Shown one piece after another: positions 11,602 to 22,500 of a stretch of 64,000 bases of DNA (its first letter is position 1; each line of letters begins with the position of its first letter). The notes under the pieces were generated by a model. That model did not search any database. It was not told the DNA's origin and saw only the letters and a list, made by a program, of their open reading frames with translations. The stretch comes from Trichostrongylus colubriformis. Its lineage: Eukaryota > Nematoda > Chromadorea > Rhabditida > Trichostrongylidae. Both the position numbers and the translations under genes were made by a program. Where the stretch lies: the NCBI GenBank assembly GCA_963978905.1, contig OZ022261.1, forward strand, positions 30,749,686-30,813,685. The letters are read 5' to 3'.

Positions 11602-11850
11602 CTACGTAAATATCACGGCAATCGAAACAGCCGGAAATAGAGTCAGAATAATTTTCATGCAGGCTGTAAAGGTTGGGTAAGCAGTTTTTGTTTGAGCTGT
11701 CCCGTCAGCACAATCCAAAAACGTCATGTTTCGTTTTGATGGAACCATTTTGTTTTCCACGAATCGAATTATCTTGCGTAATCGTATAGATCGAACGAAC
11801 GATTTGTCGTTACATTGGTGTCGTTGTGGTTGTACTTTTGGATTTTGCAT
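11602..11850 (-). CDS. Possible small single-exon protein with C-terminal membrane segment
   Basis: An uninterrupted 82-codon frame on the minus strand. The N-terminal half is basic and the last 20 residues are hydrophobic (MKIILTLFPAVSIAVIFT), which would suit a tail anchor or a broken membrane protein. I recognise no family, see no splice sites, and have no neighbour evidence, so this may be a chance frame. Confidence 0.25.
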   Translation of the reverse strand: MQNPKVQPQRHQCNDKSFVRSIRLRKIIRFVENKMVPSKRNMTFLDCADGTAQTKTAYPTFTACMKIILTLFPAVSIAVIFT

Positions 11851-12424
11851 GATTTGGCTCGAGGCGGAACATCTGTAAACACTTCTGCGATGTTTGCGGC
11901 TTCCTTCAAATATATGTTCGATATACTAACAGGTAGTGTGCTTTTTTCATTGCGCTATTGACCGAACTGTGCTCTCAAACTCATTTCTCGGTTCATCTTT
12001 TCTCACTCCTCATCATTATTGATAAACGACATTCGTACTGATTTTCTACGCGTTTGCTCCTTCGCTTTCGTGAGGTATCGCGAATCGAAATTGTGGGCGG
12101 GGACGCTCTCAATAGTGACGTTTCAGCGCTTCTCAATAATATATGCATCTTCTCACTCCTTGACTTTACAAGTCTCTGCACCGCTTCTCATTAATTCACT
12201 TTTAAAGCGAAATTAGGTAATATGTGCCTCCGTACGGAGCTTATCTCCGTAGCTTATCTCTAAGCTACGTGATGCCGTGCGGTGTATTCCTCTGTTTCCA
12301 TTTTGGATTCGTCGTGCTCAGATCTTCAGTTGTGTTCAAAACTTGCGAGGGTTATGCACTGATTGGTCCGTGGTTTCCACCTCATGCTCTGCTCCACTTC
12401 GGAGTTACGCAGTGCATCTCATAG
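11851..12424. other. No feature seen upstream of the broken gene
   Basis: Contains several open but unconvincing frames. The first exon of the gene beginning at 12425 must lie here or further upstream, but I could not pick it. Confidence 0.35.
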
Positions 12425-13588
12425 CATTCACTGCCGTATTTTGATGGCGATTCATGTCTAGATTCGGCATTGATCTCATCATCTGCATGCGTCGTAAAAG
12501 GCGATGTGGCCGGGCCGGTGAATGTGCCCTGTGAAGAAGTACCGAGGAATGCCGATGCAGTAAGCGAGGACGTCAAGGTTACTGTTTTTCGCAGCATTCA
12601 TTGTGTGGTATTTCTTTTTTGGTTTTTTTTTTGTTTTTTTCGTGTTTATCACCGATCTCTTGCTCAAATGCTCTACATTAAAAAGCATACAATAGGAATG
12701 ACACAGGATCTTTGAGAGTGGACCTTGTCCAGACATTTCCTGTGAGCCATCCTAAGTATTGGCGTAGGTGCCTCCACAATGCGACTTACCTTTTAGAGCT
12801 AATCGTGTCAGCAACGATGTGGTTCGGCAGGCTGCTGACGATGAGATTTGCACCATGTCTAGTAGTCCGGACTCCATAAATAACACCAATACTTCCTCAG
12901 TGAAACATAGAATCCGCTTAACGAAAGCATTGAAGGCAGAAGAACGTCGAAAAAGAAACCTGCGTCAAAATAACTACAAAAAATTTTTTCGAGGTACGAA
13001 AGTCTTATATTCATATTTTATCCTGATCATTTAAGTTGAAGTTTCTGAACGTGTCTTTTTTGCATTTGTGTATAAGCTCACCTTCACTCTCGGCTGGGTG
13101 ATAAGTTTTTAGAAAACCTCTCATACCTTTCCGTCTCGGGCTCTATATCTTGCCTGTTTTCGTAGGAAAGGTTTGAGAGAGGCTTCTGAAACGAATTCTA
13201 GAAAAATCTTTCGTGAGATTTTTTTTGTTACAGACAAAAACTCAGCGGTCGCTACGCTATGTAGCGTCATCTTTTGCCGCCGAAACCGCTTCAGATGATG
13301 AACGAGCTCGTGATCTTGAAATAATAAATAACGCGGTTGAGAGCAAATCCGAACCATCTGTCACGATGCAGTTTAAGAAATGATTTAATGTGTAAGTTTT
13401 TGCAGTTTTCTCGGTAGGTTTTTTTCCCTTGTTCGCGTTCAACTACTTTCAGCATCTTGGCGATATTTGTCTCTTAGACTTTCTGCAGTAAATGTGGATG
13501 CTTTCCAGCTCTAGGCCTTGTGAAAGGTGTCACATTTCCTTCGAATACGATGCATCCTGCACTCAGTCGGGAGTTATACAGATTAATA

Positions 13589-14489
13589 TTAGGTTGGTGC
13601 AATTGAAATTGCCGTTTGCCACAGCTATTCTTCAAATCAACATATCTCATGACCAAATAAAGTTTATCAGTCAAAATAAGACCCTTTACATTCTACACAT
13701 CTTTCCCAACGAGAAACAAGTTTGCTCATACCGCTAGCATAAAAATCAAGATTCTTGGAAGCAATGAAATCCTCGAAAGCAGATCGAGCAGCTCCTTGAT
13801 TGCTGAAGACCTTCTCCTTCAGGAAATTGTCGAGATGTCTGAAGAAATGGTAGTCCGTGGGGGAGAGGTCTGGGGAGTAGGCTGGGTGTGGTAGGGTTTC
13901 GTAACCTAGCTCGTTTAGCTTTTCCAAGGTCATGCGAGAGATGTGTGGTCTCGCGTTGTCGTGTAGGAGTATGGGTCCCTAGTTCTAGTTGTTGTTTCTG
14001 TTGTGTTTTTTTCTGTTTTTCTGTTTTTTTGTTGTTGTTGTTTCTCTCTAGTTGATCGGCGTGGATCGGCCTCGACGATCTTCTTCAGTTCTTCGTCGTC
14101 TATCGCCGAAGGTCGATGCCCTCTTACCTCATCTTCGAAGCTCTCGCATCCGCTTCGAAATTTCTCAAACCAATGCCGAGCTGTACGGTCGTTGAGCGTT
14201 CCTTCTCCAAAAACTTCATTAATATTTCGAGCTGTTTCCGCTGCGTTGCGACGAAGTTTGAATTCGTAGAACAAAATAGCTCGAACTTGACTTTTTTCCA
14301 CTAGCATTTTAAAGGTCTGAAAAACGATTAGATGGAGTGCTTTGAAAAAACAAGTGGCACAGCTGTAAAGGCCGGCTCTCAAGCTTCAAATCGGTATACC
14401 ACACTAAAGTATCAAACGAAGCGTCTTGGGCAAAGACACGTTCTTTTAGAAGGGTGGCCGAAACGGCAATTTCAATTGCACCAACCTAA
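13589..14489 (-). mobile_element. Mariner element, internally deleted, inserted in a coding exon
   Basis: The ends are TTAGGTTGGTGCAATTGAAA inverted, flanked by duplicated TA (13587-13588 and 14490-14491): the irritans/Hsmar1-like type. On the minus strand the transposase starts at 14307 (MLVEKSQVRAILFYEF) with its helix-turn-helix half (NDRTARHWFEKFRSG). The catalytic C-terminal part at 13667-13985 keeps LLHDNARPH and YSPDLSPTDYHFF. The middle of the protein, with the first catalytic Asp, is gone. In its place is a low-complexity TTG/TTC-rich stretch at about 13980-14050. It cannot encode a full transposase but keeps both ends, so it could be moved in trans. Confidence 0.9.
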
Positions 14490-15149
14490 TACATTGTGAG
14501 GCTAGGGATGATCATACAAGGTGCGAATATTACCAGTTGCCATTGAATTGCGATTTCGCTACTATTGATAAGGGTTTCTTGGTTTACAAATTGCGCTTTC
14601 AGAGCATCCCAAAGGATTGCAAGATTCACAATGTGCAGTTGATTTGCTTTTCGAATGGTTTGATAGTTCTAAAGATCCAGATGAACTGTTAAGGAAGATA
14701 AATGGTAGCAGCTGTTGCTGATTAAACCCTAATGATCTTTCACGAGCATAAACCATCTAAATTGTTGCCTCGCTGGTGCAATGAAATCTCTCGCCATTCC
14801 GATGTATTACGTCCATTACTATTTGTGTTGGTCTACGAATGGTTTTCGTCACCCTAGGTAATCTTTGCTATGTTATTTGTAGCTAGTTTCCCATTGTTTA
14901 GCACCAGCTGCTGCGAATTCTGGCAAAACATGGTAATGAGATGACAGATATGAAGTGGGATCAACTAATGGCCCATGCTTTGAAAATTTTTGGTGAGGAT
15001 GTTCAAGAAGACCAGTGCGAGGAGTCTGCCATGGCAATATATGGTAATTTCAACTGTAATTTGGCTCTGAAAGACTTTTGTTATTGTACTAGGCATTATT
15101 ACTGTTATTGCACAGAGAAAAAAAATGTTTTTTTTTATAAAAATTTTCA

Positions 15150-15632
15150 AAAAAAAGTGGAACTGTTACCATCCAACACGGCAGTCACTGCCGATCTCTA
15201 CTGCAGGCAAGTGGACACCGTAGCCGCAAAACTTACCGGGAAAATGGACCGAGTCTTATTCCTCCACGACAACGCTCGCCCACATGTGGCAAAGTTGACG
15301 TGTCAAAAGACCTTGGTTGGACGAAGCTCCCCCACCCACCTTAATCTTCGAACATGGCCCCAACTGACTACCACCTATTCCGATCTCTGACTCACTTCCT
15401 CGACAGACGGCAGTTCAAAGGTGACGATGATCTCAAAATCGACCTCCAGACTTTCTTCGACCAGAAATCTCCAGACTCCTACAAGCAAAGCATCTGTTAT
15501 CTCCCTATTCGCTGGCAATGTATTGTTGATTATAATGGTACATACTTTGTTGACTGAAGTTAGACACAAATAAAGAAAAATAAATTTGAAATTTTTTGCC
15601 ATTGTGGGACAGAAATTGTGGTTCAACCTAAT
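15150..15632 (+). mobile_element. 5'-truncated mariner fragment
   Basis: C-terminal mariner transposase sequence in two frames: VLFLHDNARPHVAKL at about 15248, then MAPTDYHLFRSLTHFL at about 15354 to a stop near 15556. The right terminal repeat (GGGACAGAAATTGTGGTTCAACCTA) ends near 15632. No matching left end is visible. The frameshift between the two catalytic blocks makes it dead. It lies in the gene region 12.4-16.0 kb. Confidence 0.8.
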
Positions 15633-16028
15633 AGTTTAGTATTCCAATAACACATGATTAAGATTTGGAGACTGCTTTCTGCTGATCTCCGCCCTCCTTC
15701 TTGCTTTTGCTTCTTTCAGCTTTGTGCTGATTTATGGCAATCTGCTGAAACATTCAGCTGGAATAAAAATGAATATGCTGTAGCGTCCCCTAGCCTGAAG
15801 ACGCCAATATAGACAACAAGGGACGAAATGTGAATCATGCCCCTTGTAAATAAAATGATGAGATTTGAAGAGGTAAAATGCGGCGAAACCCAAGTTGACA
15901 ATCTCTCCTCGGTGTTTTTATCGCAGCTTCCTTGGGAGCCTTTCAGTCGTTGCGTGTCAGATGACTGAGTAGCTGTGGAGGGAGGGGCGACATCCATGCA
16001 TTCTTGCTGGGTTGGCTCACCTCGCCAT

Positions 16029-16244
16029 CTACATCATCCCCCTCATCAATGCAGAGATCGCGGAAACAGAGGGTTTTATTTCCTGAGTTTTTGATCCCTT
16101 CAATCCGTTCTCTCCCGACTGTTCTATTTTTTCTTGCGTTGAATTCACGTTCCACAGTGTAACGAATTTGCCTCCACCTATTCTGCTAAGAAGTGAAAGT
16201 GATGCGGTGGCTAGGAAAGTCTGTAGGTAATACATACCACTCAC
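16029..16244 (-). CDS. Possible antisense exon, unrecognised
   Basis: An antisense 71-codon frame with a hydrophobic start (MYYLQTFLATASLSLL) and a polar, Lys/Ser-rich remainder (NSTQEKIEQSGENGL). TTAGCAG near 16188 could be an acceptor. A second frame of the same strand is also open here. Weak evidence; no family recognised. Confidence 0.2.
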   Translation of the reverse strand: MSGMYYLQTFLATASLSLLSRIGGGKFVTLWNVNSTQEKIEQSGENGLKGSKTQEIKPSVSAISALMRGMM

Positions 16245-16557
16245 ACCAGCTCATTTCCCTTCAGATGTCAGTTTCTTGGCACCTGATTCGTGTGCGTTGA
16301 CAGGCACACTGAGCAGACAAAACCTGGGCTTTGTGAGTCATTGTGTAGGTGTCACATCCACAATCCTGGATAGTCCCTCATCTTTCTGTAATTGTTTATT
16401 TTGATGGTTTTTGATTGCGCTATGGCATATGACTTATTTATTTATTTTTCTTTTGGTTACCATGTGACTGAGGCCGACCACATATGAATTTGATGTATAT
16501 TACTCACGTTGTTCGGTCGTCGCATAGATACGTCAGCCGAAGGTTTCGTTTCTATGA

Positions 16558-16569
16558 AGCATTTTAGAG
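16558..16569 (+). promoter_or_regulatory. Probable spliced-leader acceptor of the lectin gene
   Basis: CATTTTAG followed by AG precedes the ATG at 16570 by two bases. Its position suits trans-splicing and supports the chosen start. Confidence 0.45.
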
Positions 16570-19500
16570 ATGTTTCATACAGCTTTACTTCTACTTCTTT
16601 TCATCACAGGTATATTAAAGAACTTTTACATTTAGTAATTGCCAGCTGATCCTAGGTCATTACCACATTGTTTCCTTATCCTCAGCCCTTACCCCAAACA
16701 TAATGGATATACATGAACTTCGAGGTGTGTGTCACTATGACAAAAAACTCGCTTCGCGGCATATTGCGTGCATGCCATGTTTGCCTAGAGTAGCGGGCTG
16801 AAGCGAAAACGAAATGATGATTTTTGAAATGATTTGATGATTTTTGGTTTTTTTGGAAGTGTTCAACTCTGATCAGTAAGGGATTGTATTCGGCTACTTA
16901 CTTTCGATTTTGTACGATTCTAACTGAAGAGTAAGTAAGCAATTGAAGTGATATTTTTTCAAGGGTTTTGAAGCATATATTTTGGTTTCCATTTCGCACT
17001 AGTATTACGACTCAGCTACTGACATACAGCGTCCCGGATGTGTAGCCTTATGTCGAAAAATCGCGTGGCCGCCCGCGGCGCGTCCGGGTTGTTTTTCCGC
17101 GTGCGATTGCGTACAAGTCCTTCAAATTTGACGCCCGAAGTAGTTGTTTGCTGATTATTGAGCGTTTTTGAGTTGATGTTGTTTACTTTATTGTTGTCTG
17201 TTGCTGCTTTTAACTTTTCTATTTTGCTATTGAGTTTAGTTGTTTTAGACTCCCGAAGAACCATGACGCATTACTGCATCATGGTTCTCAGTTATCTAAA
17301 CACAACAGATGCATTTTTTTTAAGGGCTCTCGCGGTGCCATAGTTTGGGGTCCTGAGCGGAATCCCAGCTGACAGCTGCAAGTAGTGCTGATAGCGCCGC
17401 GGAAGCGACACCTCAAAACGATTTTTTGACATAAGGCCACACACATCGGCGCCCCTAGCTCGTTGCGGCAAGTGTCACAGGCGGCCATACGACTTTTCTG
17501 TCCCAATGACTTATACCCAGAACCTCGGCAGAATGAGCGTAATTGGTTGCGGTGAAAAGTGCAACATATTGCCTATTAATTAATGGAAAACAAATTTCGC
17601 GTTCTGTTTCGCATGTGCTAAAGAGCCCGACATAGGGTTCTTCGATTTCCGGTTTTTTGACAAAATGAGAGGTATTGATGGAGCATAACACAACAAGTAT
17701 AAAAACTTCCAATAAAAGTTTTCCTTTGCTTGATACGGTATCCAAAGCTCTTTATCAGGTACACACGCTACATGTTCATGTAGCGGCATCGAAATTCAAT
17801 CAAGCGACGATGTACACTGCTGGGAGGTACTACCCCGAGACTCGTCCACATGGACTGATGCTGATGAAACTTGCCAGGCTGCTGGTGCGCATATTGGTTA
17901 TCCTACTGGAGCTAACAGCAGGGAAATCATTGCATACGTTCAGAAGGTATGCGATTAATTTATCCCACACGACCATCCAAAGGCCCATCTACGTCAGCTA
18001 AGAGGCGGGTGATATCTTGATCGCCATTCGTGAAAGACCTCGGAAACCCTTTAGGCTTCACGCCAATGAAGAGAGGGAGCTTGACGTTGCAGGTTTTTCC
18101 ACTGGTAAAAATCGAAATTCCCCCGCCTCTTGGCGAGGGTGAGTTGTGCCTTTTATCAGGAATATCTTTACTTTCAGAACTATACGAAACCTGTGCTTAC
18201 CAATGTCATAGCTGCTAGTTCACAATCATCGATCTACGCTGTTGTCTGTCCAAACAACAGTTTTTACGGACTACTTCCAAATAACACCGCATTTTCAAAG
18301 GTAATGAATAAATCAGGGAAAGTCTCTTTCCTGAAGCTACAGAGAAAACAAAGGTAGAATTGGATAGATTAGAGTAGAATAGAAGAAAGACCAGAGTAAA
18401 ATAGAGAATAGAATAGGGAAGAGAGAATAGAGAATAGAGTAGAATAGAGAATAGAGAGATTAGGCTGAAGAAAGAGGCTTTTCATTGAAATTATTTTCTT
18501 GAATTAAATCGAGATCTTTTTCGCATAGAAATTGAGCTTTCTGATACAAAACTAATTGAATTAAAATTCTCAGAATGCCACCAGCACAAACACCTGCGCA
18601 TTCATCACAAAACATTCCGATCAGCTTGCATTTGGACCCTGTGACGTGGATGCCGATGTTCTTTGCGACCGACGTAAGTCTTTTTTTGAAGCCACACGGT
18701 ACCCTGTACGTAGGTGTAAAATGTGCATCGTCTTGTAGATATTTTGGGTGGACCTAGAAACGTACTAGTACAATGGATGAAACAAAACAAAAACAACAAT
18801 ACATCAAAACCAAAGTAGACTGAAGTGAACGGGACAAGGACCTGAATGGTGGGCTTAGTGTGATCAAGAGCCTAGAGATTTCTCACCTCCACTGTCAAGG
18901 GTCCAAAGCTCGTAATCTTCGCGAGCTCGTAACCAAATCCTGGGGGGATGGGGGATCAAGCACAGGCTGAAAAAGAAGGAGGACCGTGTTTTGGGTTGGG
19001 AGGAAGTTCATATTTAAGGAGCAATGTTTTCGCGGTATCTGAAAGTCCACTGTTTTTTAGTGAATTTGCGAGCGTTCAGACGGCCTCTCGTGATTTCCAA
19101 AAAATGTCGATCAATAATTTATTTATTTTATTTATTTTAAAATACACTCGCACGAGTGCGCCCAAGTAAGGAAAGGTGAAATACTCAAGCTCCACGTAAC
19201 ACGGAACAAATGGAAGCAACAAAAATACACAACTGGAAACTCGAAAACGTTCACAACAAACTATTGCCATTACAAAAATCATGATTCGTATCAGGTTGTA
19301 TGGTTGCGACAGTACTATGATTATTAAATCCATTTTTTCGGAGATCGATTTTTAGTACTAGATTAAAAATGACAGCATACATACTACAACGTACCATCTA
19401 GAGGGACTCGGTAAATGTATCATCAGTGTAGTCAGGGGGGGGGGGGGGGGAGGAAGGCTCGTATTTATCGAACGTTTCCCTCAGCTCGATGTCTGACACC

Positions 19501-22500
19501 CTGACTGGGGCCCTTCCGCGAGAAATCACTTTTCTGCCTCAGCTCTCCATTGGGAAAAACTGGGGCGTGAGCAACCAACCAGGTGCTTTTACTTCTCTTT
19601 AGCAGGCGCGGGTAAGGCAAAAGTGTGAACCATTACAAAGTACTAAGAAGGCGCCAGGCTATTGCGCTCACATACCCAGGACCACCACAGTTCACGTAAA
19701 ATCATCCTTGTGTCTCTAAAATTCCTGAACGTCACGTGTAAGTCAGTATAAACAAAATTATCATCAGCCTAACGTGATAAACTTTTGCGATACGAGAAAC
19801 AGCAAGGTATCTCTTCAACAAAAAGAGAAAAAGAATTTAAAAATGCTCACCAGAGTCCCTATAGTTTGATTTTTAGCCCTGAAGAAGAAGGACTACTGCA
19901 AGACGGTGCCGAAATGCCCTACGACGGCGCGTTATACGACGACACATTTTTCAACGGATTTGAACACTACAGGGTTTGGTACAAGTTTATTTACTTTTCT
20001 GACACATACAGCTTACCATTTTAGTTTTTTTCAAATTCATTTTCCTTCATAATGTTCATAAACGAGTAGCGCACAACGCACAGCGTCGTCAACCCAAACC
20101 GTCTAGGTCACCTAATTTTTTATACGCCGAAGAAATGAATGAAATTAATATTGATCTATGAAGAATCTGAAACATTTATCTAATGTAGGTTGAGGTGCGG
20201 TAAGTGGCATTCTCAAGAGGTATAGACATGACACTTCGATGTGGCCTTGAATGGCATCGAACGCTAGTTTTGTATCCGTCAACAAGGTTGGATGGAAACG
20301 TCCGCTGCAAGCGATTGCTAATGATCCCACACAGTAAATCTGCGTGGCCGATCAGTGAGAAGAGGTGGTCGTTGAAGAGTCCTTTACAAGAACTTTCAAG
20401 GCCCCCGATTTTCAATCCAAAATGACCCTCTCTGAGGATTCCTCAACGCAGTTTGACCCTGTCACCAACCCCGCACGAGCTTATCATTCTCAAGATTTTT
20501 TCCAGGATATTTTTCAAAATACAGAATTTTGGGGAGAAGGTTTCTGTGTAATCTATCATAATACCAATAATGTTTGTTCAGGACAACTGAGTCAACGGCA
20601 GATGTAGCATCTACCGTTAAGAAGACAACTCGAAAAATGAAAAGCACTACAACATTGCTAAAAACAACATCAACAACAGTGGAAAATACAGCGAAAACAT
20701 CTAGAACAAAGCCGGAAGCATCAATGAACACTACAAAACGACTGATGACGTCGGAGGCGCCAACCACGGTTAGAGCTAGTACTAGAACTGCAAGTTCAAG
20801 GAAATCAACAGCGGCTCCAAAAACAACAATCACAACAATCTGGAGCAACACTACAATGAAAACAAAAGCTGAGGCAATAAACACGACAAAATCGTCCTTA
20901 GTGGATGTTCCCACTGCTCATTATGATGATGAGAACTCGACAACAACAATAAGAAGAGCCGAGTGGAATTCAACATCTTCGGTCAGAACTACCACTCAAC
21001 AACCATCGGAAGCAGGTACGAGACACCGATGCTCATGAGGACCTTCAGTAAAGCGTAAGGCAGCTAATAGATGAGCACATTATGGAGATGTCGATGTGCC
21101 CCAGGACACTCGAATTGGGTCGCCGCGCGCGGCAAGTGTCTTGCAGGCCCCATGAGCGAACTGGTCATTCGCTGGGGCCGTTTTCTTGCCTGTCTGACCC
21201 AACTCGAGTGTCCTTGTGCACCCATGAAGAAAATTCCCTTACTCCACTCACCATTTCGAGGTTTAAAATTTGCGGCTCAGTGTTTATTAGAGATCTTCGT
21301 GAGAGAATGGCAAAAGGAGGCTTGTGGGATTGGGAAAGTTATCCAGTGTCCAAATGACAAAATTTTTCGCTGAACTTTCGGTAAGTTTAATATATAGGGA
21401 AACCACTTTCGGATACCCTGGGTTTTGTGTGTATACCAGCACGTCTACTTGAGTTGGATATGCCCGTGGTTAGTGTCCTGGTAGTATGTACAGTTAGATC
21501 TGGGCCCAGACGCTATTTTTGGACAAAGTCTGTCAGATTACGATATTTCAGTTTGTGGTCGTGATCAGTGGTATATCCTCGGCTGGTGCACCGCTTGGCC
21601 TTTGCTGCTTCTTCTCCTACTCCTACTTTTGTTATTGTTTCTTTTGTGCTGCATACTACATTGCTGTTGTCATCTGTGTGTATCACCATGCCAAGTAAAA
21701 AAGGACCAAAAGGAGGAAAAAGAGTAAGCGTTCGCTAGTTGTAAAGAAAATTCGCTAGTTAGTCGAAAACTATGCTGCTTTTTCAGAGAGTTGAAGGAAG
21801 ATCCTCCACTTCCGGCGAAACCGAAGAGAATTGTCGGTAGGTTTAATCTGCGGGTGAAAAGCAGCAAACTGAGGATAACAAAGCAAGTAGCGCCTGTTTC
21901 TAATTTCCAAAACATTTCACGTCGTGCAGTACTGTTAGGTTGTAAGGGAAGTTTTGGCCGGTTTTCGCAATTTCAACTTCGGGAGATCATAACTCGGCTC
22001 AGACTGCATCTTTTCTCACTGTATGAGTACTATTCGATTTGCTAAAATCTCATTTCAATGAAGGGCCAACGATTTATATTGCGCAAAACAAAAAAAGTCG
22101 ACTCCAAGTCACCATTCTTTTTGCACCATTGCTTTTGAAAGAGCTGTCCATGTGTTCGTGAAAGTGGGGTAAGTTAACGCTAGATCTAGTGAATGGAAGG
22201 TTCCGACAACCTCGTGTAAAGGCAATCGACTCGTCCAAAGATTACTTTGGGTCCGAGGAATTCCCTTGGGTCTCCATTCTTTTCTCCTTGTCCACTTCAC
22301 TCGTCCTCGGAAGGCTGACGTACGTTGAGGGCGCTGGAATGGTCAGTGCTCAAACTGTAGCGTCATGCGGGCGGAGGAGCGGCGACGTCGATGAGAAAGG
22401 AAGGGGCGGCTGCTCGGGACGGACACGCGATGGAGACTAACTGACGTGGATGATGACAAATCAGAAGCAGACGACGAGAGTGTACGAGGCATCTAGTACC

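Larger units (their letters stand above)
12425..15967 (+). pseudogene. Unidentified multi-exon gene, apparently disrupted
   Basis: Coding-looking exons: 12425-12559 or -12577 (acidic, Ser-rich), 12831-12993 (basic, KALKAEERRKRNLRQNN), 13234-13382 (SFAAETASDDERARDLE), 13478-13588 resuming at 14492-14590 (FCSKCGCFPALG, then HCEARDD and CEYYQLPLNCDF), 14603-14704 (AVDLLFEWFDSSKDPDELL), roughly 14755-14860 (LLPRWCNEISRHSDVL), 14902-15043 (LLRILAKHGNEMTD) and perhaps 15840-15967 (VFLSQLPWEPFSRCVSDD, stop). The CxxC pair suggests metal binding and the later part is helical. A mariner sits inside the Cys-rich exon, and most junctions fail to close in phase. One fewer T in the A6/T6 run at 12978-12989 would close the 12993/13234 junction. 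I do not recognise the family. A decaying gene or local indel errors both fit. Confidence 0.5.

Noticed and set aside
17016..17343. Hydrophobic plus-strand frame (MSVFELMLFTLLLSVAAF) as signal peptide of the lectin gene
   Set aside because: It lies inside a MITE and its phase does not fit; the exon at 16570-16609 joins 17759 in phase and has its own signal peptide.
20403..20549. Frame APDFQSKMTLSEDSS in the lectin gene region as an exon
   Set aside because: The flanking exons 19877-19973 and 20582-21015 join in phase without it, and its own phases (0 in, 1 out) do not fit.
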